This document shows positions 42,336-51,434 of a DNA stretch of 64,000 bases, in pieces. This DNA comes from Photobacterium sanguinicancri (GTDB taxonomy: Bacteria; Pseudomonadota; Gammaproteobacteria; Enterobacterales; Vibrionaceae). Where the stretch lies: NCBI RefSeq assembly GCF_002265265.1, contig NZ_NOIF01000005.1:1-64000 (forward strand). Direction: 5' to 3'. Position numbers and translations under genes: made by a program. Each line of letters opens with the position of its first letter. Positions within the stretch are counted from its first letter, which is position 1. The notes under the pieces are model-generated. The model was not told where the DNA came from and ran no database searches. It saw only the letters and a list, made by a program, of their open reading frames with translations.

Positions 42336-44432
42336 ATGAAACTTCTAACGTCTTTAGCGGCGAAATTACCGCTGTCTCGTTTAAAAGCAATGCCTGCCAT
42401 TGGCGCACCCGTTATGGTGTTAGCAACGCTCGCGATGATCATCTTGCCAATGCCTCCGATTCTGTTGGATATGGCGTTTTCTTTTAATATCGCATTATCG
42501 ATGGTGGTATTGCTTGTCACCATCTATACCCGCCGCCCACTGGATTTTGCGGCATTTCCTACGGTGCTACTGATTGCCACATTATTACGATTGGCATTGA
42601 ACGTAGCTTCTACGCGTGTGGTGTTGCTTTATGGCCATGAGGGCTCGGCGGCTGCTGGCCAGGTTATTGATGCTTTTGGTTCTGTTGTTATTGGCGGTAA
42701 CTATGCGGTTGGTTTAGTGGTCTTCCTGATTTTGATGATCATCAACTTCATGGTTGTAACCAAAGGTGCTGGCCGTATTTCGGAAGTAAGTGCCCGTTTT
42801 ACCCTTGATGCATTACCCGGTAAACAAATGGCAATTGATGCCGATTTGAACGCAGGTTTGATCGATCAGGACCAAGCGCGAACTCGCCGTAGTGAAGTGA
42901 CGAAAGAAGCTGACTTCTATGGTTCGATGGATGGTGCCTCGAAGTTCGTCAAAGGTGATGCCATCGCTGGTATCTTGATTTTGTGTATCAACATTATCGG
43001 CGGTTTGGTGATCGGCATGGGTCAGCATGGCCTAGCGTTTGGTGAAGCGCTCGAAATCTATAGCTTACTGACCATAGGTGATGGCCTGGTTGCTCAAATT
43101 CCGTCATTGTTATTGTCGATTGGCGCTGCCATGATGGTGACCCGTCAAAATACTGACGAAGATATGGGGCAGCAGCTTTACTTCCAGTTATTCAATAACC
43201 CGCAAGCTTTAATTATCACTGGTGGCATTTTGTTTGTGATGGGGATTGTGCCGGGGATGCCACATGTTCCTTTTCTGCTACTAGCTGCCTTGATTGGATT
43301 GATGGCTTATTGGCGAGTGAAAAAAGAACAAGCGGCGGCGTTGGTTGAAAAGGATGAGGCATCCACCGAACTTGCTGCGGCACCAAAACAGAAAGAGTTG
43401 TCGTGGGATGATGTTCAACCTGTTGATATTATTGGCCTTGAGGTTGGTTATCGCTTGATACCTATGGTTGATAAAGAGCAGGGCGGTGAGCTACTTGACC
43501 GTGTTAAAGGGGTACGTAAGAAGCTTTCTCAAGATTTTGGCTTCTTAGTTCCACCTGTTCATATTCGCGATAATTTAGAACTGCCGCCTAACAGTTACCG
43601 CATCAGTTTGATGGGGGTTGCTTGTGGTGAGGCCAATATTCACCACAACATGGAATTAGCCATTAACCCAGGCCAAGTCTTTGGTTCTATTGATGGTGAA
43701 GTCACCACTGACCCTGCTTTTGGTTTAGAAGCCGTGTGGATTATGGAGTCTCAGCGGGAACATGCCCAAGCGTTAGGTTATACCGTGGTGGACTCTGCGA
43801 CAGTACTTGCAACGCACCTTAGTCAGATCCTCACAAATAGTGCCGCACAATTGCTCGGCCATGAAGAAGTCCAGAACTTACTTGAGATGCTAGGGCAGTC
43901 CACACCTAAATTGGTGGAAGGCTTTGTGCCGGATCAAATATCGCTTGGTGTGGTTGTTAAAGTGATGCAGAACTTGCTTAATGAAAGCATTCCAATCCGT
44001 GATATTCGAACGATTGTTCAGACTTTGTCCGAGTACGCACCCAAGAGTCAAGATCCTGACATATTAACGGCAGCTGTTCGTATTTCATTAAAACGACTAA
44101 TTGTTCAAGAAATCAACGGTATAGAGCCAGAGTTGCCTGTTATTACTTTGGTTCCAGAGTTGGAACAAATATTGCATCAAACAATGCAATCTGCGGGTGG
44201 TGAGTCTACAGGTATTGAACCTGGTTTGGCCGAGCGATTACAGCGCTCGTTAGCAGAAGCCACCCAACAGCAAGAGCTGAAAGGGGAGCCCGCAGTACTG
44301 CTGACATCAGGTGTACTACGTTCAACTCTCGCGAAGTTCGTAAAGAATACCATCCCAAGTTTACGGGTGCTTTCTTACCAAGAAGTGCCAGATGAAAAGC
44401 AAATTCGAATTGTAAACGCCGTGGGGAATTAA
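42336..44432 (+). CDS. flhA: FlhA, export gate ring protein
   Basis: 698 residues: eight membrane segments in the first 330 residues, including the FHIPEP-type signature TRRPLDFAAFPTVLLIATLLRLALNVASTR and LDALPGKQMAIDADLNAGLI, then a long cytoplasmic domain that forms the nonameric ring for substrate-chaperone docking (LGLEVGYRLIPMVD, VSPEQ-type and VLSYQEVP near the end). It couples proton flow to export. The ribosome site before the ATG is weak. First gene of the flhA-flhF-flhG-fliA-che operon. Confidence 0.96.
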   Translation: MKLLTSLAAKLPLSRLKAMPAIGAPVMVLATLAMIILPMPPILLDMAFSFNIALSMVVLLVTIYTRRPLDFAAFPTVLLIATLLRLALNVASTRVVLLYGHEGSAAAGQVIDAFGSVVIGGNYAVGLVVFLILMIINFMVVTKGAGRISEVSARFTLDALPGKQMAIDADLNAGLIDQDQARTRRSEVTKEADFYGSMDGASKFVKGDAIAGILILCINIIGGLVIGMGQHGLAFGEALEIYSLLTIGDGLVAQIPSLLLSIGAAMMVTRQNTDEDMGQQLYFQLFNNPQALIITGGILFVMGIVPGMPHVPFLLLAALIGLMAYWRVKKEQAAALVEKDEASTELAAAPKQKELSWDDVQPVDIIGLEVGYRLIPMVDKEQGGELLDRVKGVRKKLSQDFGFLVPPVHIRDNLELPPNSYRISLMGVACGEANIHHNMELAINPGQVFGSIDGEVTTDPAFGLEAVWIMESQREHAQALGYTVVDSATVLATHLSQILTNSAAQLLGHEEVQNLLEMLGQSTPKLVEGFVPDQISLGVVVKVMQNLLNESIPIRDIRTIVQTLSEYAPKSQDPDILTAAVRISLKRLIVQEINGIEPELPVITLVPELEQILHQTMQSAGGESTGIEPGLAERLQRSLAEATQQQELKGEPAVLLTSGVLRSTLAKFVKNTIPSLRVLSYQEVPDEKQIRIVNAVGN

Positions 44433-44490
44433 CCCTGTAATACATTATAGTTCTGTGTGTTACCGATAGGGGTCTAGTAACAATTTTATC

Positions 44491-44511
44491 AAGCCAGCCT
44501 GAGGCTGGCTT
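44491..44511. repeat. Perfect 9-bp hairpin between flhA and flhF
   Basis: AAGCCAGCC (44491-44499), loop TGA, GGCTGGCTT (44503-44511). Stable and GC-rich, but followed by AATGAG rather than a T run on either strand. It may be a partial terminator or an RNA-processing or stability element setting the flhA:flhF ratio. Confidence 0.6.
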
Positions 44512-44558
44512 AATGAGTCTGACAATGTGGTAAAGCGCCATTTGACGGGAATATTAGA

Positions 44559-46253
44559 TTGAAGATTAAACGATTTTTTGCAAAAGATATGCGAACAGCA
44601 TTGAGCCAAGTGAAGGAAGAACTTGGTTCAGATGCGGTGATCATGTCGAATAAAAAAGTCACTGGCGGAGTGGAGATTGTTGCCGCAGTTGACACTGACT
44701 CTGGCAATCAGCCGCCGCCACCGTCTCCTGCCCGTGATGAGTTAGCGAATCGCTTAGGTCAAGCGAAGCGTAAATTGGCTGATGATAAAGTACAGCTTAA
44801 ACAATCGGCAGGTAGCCGATTCGCCAGCATGCTACAGAATTATCAAGGCCATAATGAATCTTCAGCGGAAAACCGCAGCGAAGAAGATTCATTATCTGCG
44901 TTATTAAAGCGCCAATCTAAGCACAGCAACGGTGGACGTGATTACGGTTATGACCGTGAAGAACAACCGTCACGCCAACGACATGAGCAGCCACAACATG
45001 CCCGTCAACCGATGCAAAGTCGTAATAATGTAGGCATGCGTGAGCAGTCAGGCTCTAATGGTTATGGTTCTCAAGCTAATAGCGGCCATGCTAATGGTGG
45101 CTTAGGTAAACGCCAACCAGCCAAACATGCATTAGATATTGGTAATTACCAGCGCCCAAATTCTCAAAATTATGATGATAAGCCTGATTGGGGCCACAAT
45201 CAGCGTAGTGGTTACCAAGGCGGTCAAAATAATACGGCATCGCGTTCACCGATGGGGGAGCGTAACAACCGTTTAGACCCATCACGTTATGATTCTAAAT
45301 CGCCATCACGCCCTGAAGATATTGATGCGATGCGCAGTGAAATGGCTTCGATTCGCCGTTTGTTAGAGCACCAATTATCAGGCTTGATGTGGCAAGAGGT
45401 TGAACGTCGTGAGCCAATGCGCGCCATGATGATTAAACGCTTAGAGAAAATGGGCCTATCACCAGAACTGAGTGATCAGCTTGCTTGTTACATCCCAGAA
45501 GACGTGCCAGCTCATGAAGCTTGGCCCGCATTACTCGGTTTATTAGCCGATCAAATTATTACCACCGATGACTGTATTTTAGAAACGGGTGGGGTGGTCG
45601 CTTTATTAGGCCCTACAGGGGTAGGAAAAACCACGACCATCGCGAAGTTAGCCGCACGTGCCGCAATGGACTACGGCCCAGAAGAGATCGCACTGGTGAC
45701 AACCGATACTTATCGTATTGGTGCGCACGAGCAATTATCTACTTATGGTCGAATTTTAGGCTGTCCGGTAAGAGTTGCTAAAGATGCGGAAGAACTGGCC
45801 GATATACTTCATCAGTTACGGCATCGACGATTAGTTTTATTAGATACAGCAGGGATGGGACAGCGCGATATTCGCCTGTCAGAACAGCTTGATACACTCA
45901 TGCAAAACAGTGGCGCTCAAATCCGCAGTTTGTTGGTATTACCTTCAACGGCACAGCGTCGAGTATTACATGAAACGATTGAACATTTCCGTCGTATACC
46001 GTTATCTGGTTGTGTGTTAACCAAACTTGATGAAGCATTAAGTTTGGGTGAGGTGATGTGTGTAACCATAGAGAATGCACTCCCTATTGCGTATTTGGCC
46101 GATGGTCAGCGTGTGCCAGAAGACATAAAAGTTGCCACAGGCAAATTTTTGGTCGCACGAGCCAACGAACTATTAGAACAAGAAATTAGTCAGCAACCTC
46201 ACTTCTGGAGTAGCGACAATTCAGAAAACCAGGCGGCGGATTTTTATGATTGA
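44559..46253 (+). CDS. flhF: FlhF, SRP-type GTPase for polar placement of the flagellum
   Basis: 564 residues. N-terminal B domain (KIKRFFAKDMRTALSQVKEELGSDAVIMSNKKV), a long Gln/Asn/Arg/Gly-rich linker (about 60-255), then NG domains with G1 GPTGVGKTTT (about 351-360), TTDTYRIGAHEQL, LLDTAGM and TKLDEA. The start must be the TTG at 44559: the next ATG (44589) would cut off the conserved KRFFA segment. FlhF recruits the first MS-ring components to the pole. Overlaps flhG by eight bases. Confidence 0.95.
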   Translation: MKIKRFFAKDMRTALSQVKEELGSDAVIMSNKKVTGGVEIVAAVDTDSGNQPPPPSPARDELANRLGQAKRKLADDKVQLKQSAGSRFASMLQNYQGHNESSAENRSEEDSLSALLKRQSKHSNGGRDYGYDREEQPSRQRHEQPQHARQPMQSRNNVGMREQSGSNGYGSQANSGHANGGLGKRQPAKHALDIGNYQRPNSQNYDDKPDWGHNQRSGYQGGQNNTASRSPMGERNNRLDPSRYDSKSPSRPEDIDAMRSEMASIRRLLEHQLSGLMWQEVERREPMRAMMIKRLEKMGLSPELSDQLACYIPEDVPAHEAWPALLGLLADQIITTDDCILETGGVVALLGPTGVGKTTTIAKLAARAAMDYGPEEIALVTTDTYRIGAHEQLSTYGRILGCPVRVAKDAEELADILHQLRHRRLVLLDTAGMGQRDIRLSEQLDTLMQNSGAQIRSLLVLPSTAQRRVLHETIEHFRRIPLSGCVLTKLDEALSLGEVMCVTIENALPIAYLADGQRVPEDIKVATGKFLVARANELLEQEISQQPHFWSSDNSENQAADFYD

Positions 46254-47133
46254 GAACATGATGCACGATCAAGCGAGCGGCTTACGCCGTATGACTAAAC
46301 TGTCTTCTACCAAAGTTATTACTGTTACCGGCGGTAAAGGTGGAGTAGGTAAAACTAACGTCACGCTCAACATGGCAATCTCAATGGCCCGCCAAGGTAA
46401 AAGAGTCATGGTATTGGATGCCGACTTGGGGCTGGCTAACGTTGATATCATGCTAGGTTTACGTGCAGGCAGAAACTTGTCTCATGTGCTAGCTGGCCTG
46501 TGTGATCTACAAGATATTATTGTAGAAGGTCCATACGGTGTGAAAATTATTCCCGCATCGTCAGGTACCCAAAACATGGCAGAATTAAGCCCTGCACAGC
46601 ATGCTGGGTTAATTCGTGCATTCGGTAGCTTGAATGATGACGTCGATGTGTTGTTGGTGGATACCGCAGCGGGTATTTCAGACATGGTATTGAGCTTCTC
46701 GCGAGCAGCACAAGAAGTGCTAGTCGTTGTTTGTGATGAGCCAACATCCATTACCGATGCTTATGCGCTGATTAAAATCCTGAGCCGAGAATACGATGTG
46801 CAGCGCTTCAAAATTGTTGCCAACATGGTACGCAGTTACCGTGAAGGGCGAGAATTATATGCCAAGCTAACCCGTGTTACTGAACGCTTTTTAAGTGCAA
46901 ACCTCGAGTTGGTTGCTTGCGTGCCACTGGACGATAAAGTTCGTCAGGCTGTAAAGCGTCAAAAAATTGTGGTTGAAGCTTACCCTAAAAGTCCTGCAGC
47001 ATTAGCGTTAAATTCACTGGCGAACAAAGCGCTTACTTGGCCAGTACCAACCAGTGCTGGTGGCCACCTTGAGTTCTTTGTTGAGCGGTTATTAGTGAAA
47101 CCAACGCCAACAGAGGTACCTATCGGTGAATAA
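46246..47133 (+). CDS. flhG: FlhG (FleN), MinD-like ATPase limiting flagellar number
   Basis: 295 residues with the deviant Walker A KGGVGKTN (31-38), the MinD/ParA motifs VLDADLGLANVDIMLGL and LLVDTAAGISDMV, and a C-terminal amphipathic region. The N-terminal DQAxxLR activator motif (DQASGLRRM, about 8-16), which stimulates FlhF GTPase, is present. FlhG antagonises FlhF and dampens FlrA so that one flagellum forms. The ends overlap flhF and fliA by eight bases each. Confidence 0.96.
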   Translation: MIENMMHDQASGLRRMTKLSSTKVITVTGGKGGVGKTNVTLNMAISMARQGKRVMVLDADLGLANVDIMLGLRAGRNLSHVLAGLCDLQDIIVEGPYGVKIIPASSGTQNMAELSPAQHAGLIRAFGSLNDDVDVLLVDTAAGISDMVLSFSRAAQEVLVVVCDEPTSITDAYALIKILSREYDVQRFKIVANMVRSYREGRELYAKLTRVTERFLSANLELVACVPLDDKVRQAVKRQKIVVEAYPKSPAALALNSLANKALTWPVPTSAGGHLEFFVERLLVKPTPTEVPIGE

Positions 47134-47848
47134 AGCGTTAACCTATGGCCGTTACCAAGAGAGCCCGCAAGCGTTCGTAATGCGCTATTCGGCCTTGGTT
47201 AAGCGGATTGCACATCACTTAATGGGGCGGCTTCCTCCCAGTGTGCAAGTTGAAGATTTAATTCAAGCAGGCATGATTGGCCTGCTTGAGGCACAACAAA
47301 ACTATGACCCAACAAAAGGGGCGAGTTTTGAAACATTTGCTGGAATTCGTATTCGGGGCGCAATGCTTGATGACATTCGCCGTGGGGATTGGGTGCCACG
47401 TTCGGTTTATAAAAATAGCCGACGTATCACCGAAGCAATCTCGGTGCTTGAAGGAGAGCTAGGTCGCGACCCGAACGATCAGGAAATTGCGACACATCTC
47501 GAAATGACACTGGATCAATACTATCAGGCTTTAAATGATGTAAATTGTGGTCGCTTGATAGGTATGGATGATCTTGGTGTGACAGAAGATGCGATTGCCA
47601 ACGAGGAATCGCTTGAGGAAAATCTTCCCTTTCAAGGTGTTGTGGATGATAATTTCCGTCATTCATTGGCTGAAGCCATTAAAACCTTGCCTGAACGTGA
47701 AGCACTAGTACTGTCGCTCTATTATGATGAAGAACTCAACTTAAAAGAGATCGGTGCTGTTATTGGGGTTAGTGAATCCCGAGTGTGTCAGATTCATAGT
47801 CAGGCTATGCAACGCTTGCGCGCTAAGCTCACAGCTTGGACTGCGTAA
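47126..47848 (+). CDS. fliA: FliA, flagellar sigma factor (sigma-28)
   Basis: 240 residues from a GTG start. Sigma-70 family regions: region 2 (VEDLIQAGMIGLLEAQQNYDPTKGASFETFA, GAMLDDIRRGDWVPRSV), region 3, and region 4 (LPEREALVLSLYYDEELNLKEIGAVIGVSESRVCQIHSQAMQRL). It reads the sites at 2507-2533 and 20231-20257 and is held by FlgM. Position after flhG is conserved in polar flagellates. Confidence 0.97.
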   Translation: MNKALTYGRYQESPQAFVMRYSALVKRIAHHLMGRLPPSVQVEDLIQAGMIGLLEAQQNYDPTKGASFETFAGIRIRGAMLDDIRRGDWVPRSVYKNSRRITEAISVLEGELGRDPNDQEIATHLEMTLDQYYQALNDVNCGRLIGMDDLGVTEDAIANEESLEENLPFQGVVDDNFRHSLAEAIKTLPEREALVLSLYYDEELNLKEIGAVIGVSESRVCQIHSQAMQRLRAKLTAWTA

Positions 47849-47893
47849 AAATTAGAATATTATAAAAACACTGTGACCTCAGTGGAGGCAACT

Positions 47894-48277
47894 TTGAACA
47901 AAAATATGAAAATCCTCATTGTTGATGACTTCTCAACAATGCGCCGCATCGTTAAAAACCTTTTACGTGACTTGGGCTTTAATAACACCCAAGAGGCGGA
48001 TGATGGATTGACCGCATTACCTATGCTCAAAAAAGGTGGTTTTGATTTCGTAGTGACTGACTGGAACATGCCTGGCATGCAAGGGATTGATCTACTTAAA
48101 CACATCCGTGTTGATGATGAATTGAAGCATCTGCCTGTCTTAATGATCACCGCGGAAGCAAAACGCGAGCAGATCATTGAAGCCGCTCAAGCCGGTGTTA
48201 ATGGTTACATTGTTAAGCCATTTACTGCAGCAACGCTTAAAGAAAAATTGGATAAAATTTTCGAACGTATGCAGTAA
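47894..48277 (+). CDS. cheY: CheY, chemotaxis response regulator
   Basis: A single receiver domain: acidic D11 and D12, phospho-acceptor D56 ([11 protein letters not shown]), Thr in MITAEAK and Lys in [11 protein letters not shown]. CheY-P binds FliM and FliN to change motor direction. GTG 47873, GTG 47882, TTG 47894 and ATG 47906 are all in frame; GGAGG at 47884-47888 is correctly spaced only for TTG 47894, giving 127 residues. Vibrio CheY proteins often carry a short extra N-terminus, so 47882 remains possible. Confidence 0.95.
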   Translation: MNKNMKILIVDDFSTMRRIVKNLLRDLGFNNTQEADDGLTALPMLKKGGFDFVVTDWNMPGMQGIDLLKHIRVDDELKHLPVLMITAEAKREQIIEAAQAGVNGYIVKPFTAATLKEKLDKIFERMQ

Positions 48278-48312
48278 TGCTGTCTGTCAGACGCTAACAG
48301 GTAAACATAATA

Positions 48313-49032
48313 ATGATAACACTTGCTCAAGCGAAACAGCTTGTCAGCCTGCTTGAAGACGGACAACAAGATGAAGCGAATCAACTCGTTTTATCTGCCG
48401 TTAATGAAAGCCGCGATCCAATGTATGACGAAGTTGGGAAATTGACCCGTCAATTGCATGATTCGTTGCAGAATTTCCGTCTTGACCCGCGTATTTGTGA
48501 TCTTGCTAAAACTGAAATTCCAGATGCGAGAGGGCGTTTATCGTATGTTATTGACCGCACTGAAGAGGCGGCAAATAAAACGATGGATGCAGTAGAAAAT
48601 ACTTTACCTATTGCGGATAAGTTGCACGATAACTTGCTATTAGTTCAGCCTCAGTGGAAGCGACTAATGGTAGGTAAGATCGAGCTGCACGAGTTTAAAA
48701 CGCTTTGCCACAACATTGATGGATTGCTAACGCAAGTTGAAGGCGATAGCGGTGAACTTCGTAGTCAACTGACAGAAATCTTAATGGCGCAAGACTTTCA
48801 GGATCTCACCGGGCAGATTATTCGCCGTGTGATTGAGCTCGTCCATGAAGTGGAAGATCAGTTAGTTGATATCCTGAAAGCCTTTGACATGGAACAAGAT
48901 GACAAAGCTGAAGCCCTAACGGAAGCACAAACTATTGCCCCAGAAGGGCCAATTATCAACAGCGAAGAACGTGTAGATGTAATGTCTTCACAAGATGATG
49001 TTGATGATTTGCTGTCGAGCCTTGGATTTTAG
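48313..49032 (+). CDS. cheZ: CheZ, CheY-P phosphatase
   Basis: 239 residues, a long helical hairpin with the conserved LMAQDFQDLTGQIIRRVIELV, in which the Asp and Gln attack CheY-P, and a C-terminal CheY-binding peptide VDDLLSSLGF after an acidic tether. It dephosphorylates CheY-P. Located between cheY and cheA, as in Vibrio. Confidence 0.96.
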   Translation: MITLAQAKQLVSLLEDGQQDEANQLVLSAVNESRDPMYDEVGKLTRQLHDSLQNFRLDPRICDLAKTEIPDARGRLSYVIDRTEEAANKTMDAVENTLPIADKLHDNLLLVQPQWKRLMVGKIELHEFKTLCHNIDGLLTQVEGDSGELRSQLTEILMAQDFQDLTGQIIRRVIELVHEVEDQLVDILKAFDMEQDDKAEALTEAQTIAPEGPIINSEERVDVMSSQDDVDDLLSSLGF

Positions 49033-49041
49033 GGGAATTAT

Positions 49042-51348
49042 ATGAGCTTTGATTTAGATGAAGATATCCTGCAGGATTTCCTTATTGAAGCAGGAGAAAT
49101 CCTAGAGTTGCTTTCGGAGCAGCTTGTGGAGCTAGAACGTAGTCCAGATGACGGTGAACTTCTAAACGCGATTTTTCGCGGTTTTCACACCGTAAAAGGT
49201 GGTGCCGGTTTCTTATCATTGGCTGAGCTTGTTGATGCTTGTCATGGTGCTGAGAATATCTTTGATTTACTTCGCACCGGTAAGCGTCAAGTTACATCTG
49301 AACTGATGGACGTGATTTTAGAAGCGTTAGATACCATTAATGCCATGTTTGTCCAAGTTCAAGCGCGCGAGCCATTGGACCCAGCAAATCAAACATTGTT
49401 GGAAGCGCTTCACCGTTATAGCCAGCCGCCAACGGAAGCTGAACTGAATCCACCTGTTGTGGAAGACGTTGTTGTACCTGTGGCAACTCCAGAGCCTGTT
49501 GCTCCTGTAGTCGAAGCGCCTATTGAAGTACCTGCATCAACCATTCCAAGCGATAGTATTATTGCTGGTAACTCAGTTGATGACATTACTCAAGATGAGT
49601 TTGATCGTCTATTAGATGAACTTCATGGTGTGGGTAATAGCCCGTCAGACGCTGCTATTTCAGCACCAGCACCTGTAGCCGAAAATATTGTTAATCAAAT
49701 TCAGGCAGAAAGCGGTGATATTACCGATGATGAATTTGAACGCTTACTGGATGAACTTCACGGTTCAGGAAAAGCACCAGGCTCGAATACACCAGTAGCA
49801 GCTCCTGTGGCTGAAGCGCCAGTTGTTGCGCCTAAGCCAGCAGTGTCAATTACTGCAACATCAGGCGATGACGACTTAATGTCAGACGATGAATTTGAGC
49901 GTTTACTGGATGAACTTCATGGTTCAGGTAAAGGTCCATCACCTGATGAGCTCGATTTTGCCACTAAGCCTATCGCTGACATGATTGCAGATGATGCGCC
50001 TGTTGCACCTGCACCTGTTGCATCAGCTTCGGTTGCTGCGGCTCCAGCTCCAGTGGCTAAGCCAGTTGTTGCTGCACCTGTTGCACCTACGCCAGCGCCA
50101 GTTGCGGTCTCCGCACCTGCAGCTAATCCAGTGGCTGAACGTAAAGCGCCACCAGCAAAACCAGCGCAGGCTAAAGCACAAGCAGAAGCAACGGTACGTG
50201 TCGATACATCAACGCTAGATACCATCATGAATATGGTGGGTGAGCTGGTATTAGTACGTAACCGCCTGGTTAGCTTAGGTCTGAATAATAACGACGAAGA
50301 CATGTCGAAAGCGGTTGCTAACTTAGATGTAGTCACGGCTGATCTGCAAGGCGCGGTAATGAAAACGCGTATGCAACCGATAAAGAAAGTCTTTGGCCGT
50401 TTCCCGCGCGTTGTACGCGATTTAGCACGTGCTTTGAAAAAAGATATCGTGCTCGAAACGCGTGGTGAAGAAACCGACCTTGATAAAAACTTGGTTGAAG
50501 CACTTGCTGATCCATTGGTCCACTTAGTGAGAAACTCGGTAGACCACGGCATTGAAATGCCAGATGTACGTGAAAAAGCGGGTAAACCTCGAACCGGGAC
50601 AGTTCTGCTTTCAGCATCACAAGAAGGTGATCATATCCTCTTAACCATCGAAGATGATGGTGGCGGTATGGATCCTGATAAACTACGTTCGATTGCGGTT
50701 GAACGTGGTGTGATGGACGCCGATGCGGCTTCTCGTATATCGGACAACGAAGCGTACAACTTAATTTTTGCACCTGGTTTCTCGACCAAAAAAGAAATTT
50801 CTGACATTTCTGGTCGTGGTGTAGGGATGGATGTTGTTAAGACGGGTATCAACCAGCTAAATGGCTCGATTTTTATCGATTCAGCGCTAGGTAAAGGCAC
50901 CCGTATTGACATTAAAGTACCGTTGACGTTAGCGATTCTACCGACCTTGATGGTGGGTGTTGCTGAGCAGCCATTTGCATTGCCATTAGCCAGCGTGAAC
51001 GAGATTTTCCACCTTGATCTGCGTAAGACCAATGTGGTTGATGGTCAGTTAACGACGATTGTGCGTGATAAAGCTATCCCACTGTTCTACCTCCAAGATT
51101 GGTTGAGTGGTGTTGGCTTACCTAAACGCGAACGTAAACACGGCCATGTAGTTATCGTTCAGCTTGGTCATCAGCGTATTGGTTTTGTGGTCGATACTTT
51201 GATTGGTCAAGAAGAAGTGGTTATTAAGCCGCTTGATGAGTTGCTTCAAGGTACGCCAGGTATGGCGGGTGCAACGATTACCAGTGATGGTCATATTGCC
51301 CTGATTCTTGATGTACCAAATTTGCTGAAGCATTACGCTGGTCGTTAA
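49042..51348 (+). CDS. cheA: CheA, chemotaxis histidine kinase
   Basis: 768 residues. P1 HPt domain with phospho-acceptor H49 (GFHTVKGGAGF); no clear P2 CheY-docking domain; a 240-residue Ala/Pro/Val linker with three copies of DEF(D/E)RLLDELHG (185-196, 230-241, 283-294); P3 dimerisation (DTIMNMVGELVLVRNRL); P4 HATPase (RNSVDHGIEMPDVR, DDGGGMD, ISGRGVGMDVV); P5 CheW-like. In Vibrio the linker region binds ParP, so the repeats are good candidates for that contact. A terminator-like hairpin follows the stop. Confidence 0.96.
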   Translation: MSFDLDEDILQDFLIEAGEILELLSEQLVELERSPDDGELLNAIFRGFHTVKGGAGFLSLAELVDACHGAENIFDLLRTGKRQVTSELMDVILEALDTINAMFVQVQAREPLDPANQTLLEALHRYSQPPTEAELNPPVVEDVVVPVATPEPVAPVVEAPIEVPASTIPSDSIIAGNSVDDITQDEFDRLLDELHGVGNSPSDAAISAPAPVAENIVNQIQAESGDITDDEFERLLDELHGSGKAPGSNTPVAAPVAEAPVVAPKPAVSITATSGDDDLMSDDEFERLLDELHGSGKGPSPDELDFATKPIADMIADDAPVAPAPVASASVAAAPAPVAKPVVAAPVAPTPAPVAVSAPAANPVAERKAPPAKPAQAKAQAEATVRVDTSTLDTIMNMVGELVLVRNRLVSLGLNNNDEDMSKAVANLDVVTADLQGAVMKTRMQPIKKVFGRFPRVVRDLARALKKDIVLETRGEETDLDKNLVEALADPLVHLVRNSVDHGIEMPDVREKAGKPRTGTVLLSASQEGDHILLTIEDDGGGMDPDKLRSIAVERGVMDADAASRISDNEAYNLIFAPGFSTKKEISDISGRGVGMDVVKTGINQLNGSIFIDSALGKGTRIDIKVPLTLAILPTLMVGVAEQPFALPLASVNEIFHLDLRKTNVVDGQLTTIVRDKAIPLFYLQDWLSGVGLPKRERKHGHVVIVQLGHQRIGFVVDTLIGQEEVVIKPLDELLQGTPGMAGATITSDGHIALILDVPNLLKHYAGR

Positions 51349-51367
51349 GATAAAACAATAATAAATC

Positions 51368-51402
51368 AAAAGAATTAGGAGCATTTGTTCCTAATTCTTT
51401 TT
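51368..51402 (+). terminator. Intrinsic-terminator-like hairpin between cheA and cheB
   Basis: AAAAGAATTAGGA (51368-51380), 8-nt loop, TCCTAATTCTTTT (51389-51401). Perfect 13-bp AT-rich stem ending in a T run. It is directly followed by a second small hairpin TCCGG-GTAT-CCGGA (51402-51415). It sits inside the operon and could reduce cheB and downstream expression relative to cheA. Confidence 0.7.
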
Positions 51403-51434
51403 CCGGGTATCCGGAGCAACAGGACAATAAGTAG

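Noticed and set aside
49917-50552. 211-codon minus-strand frame inside cheA
   Set aside because: Ala/Thr-rich antisense shadow of the Ala/Pro/Val linker of CheA.
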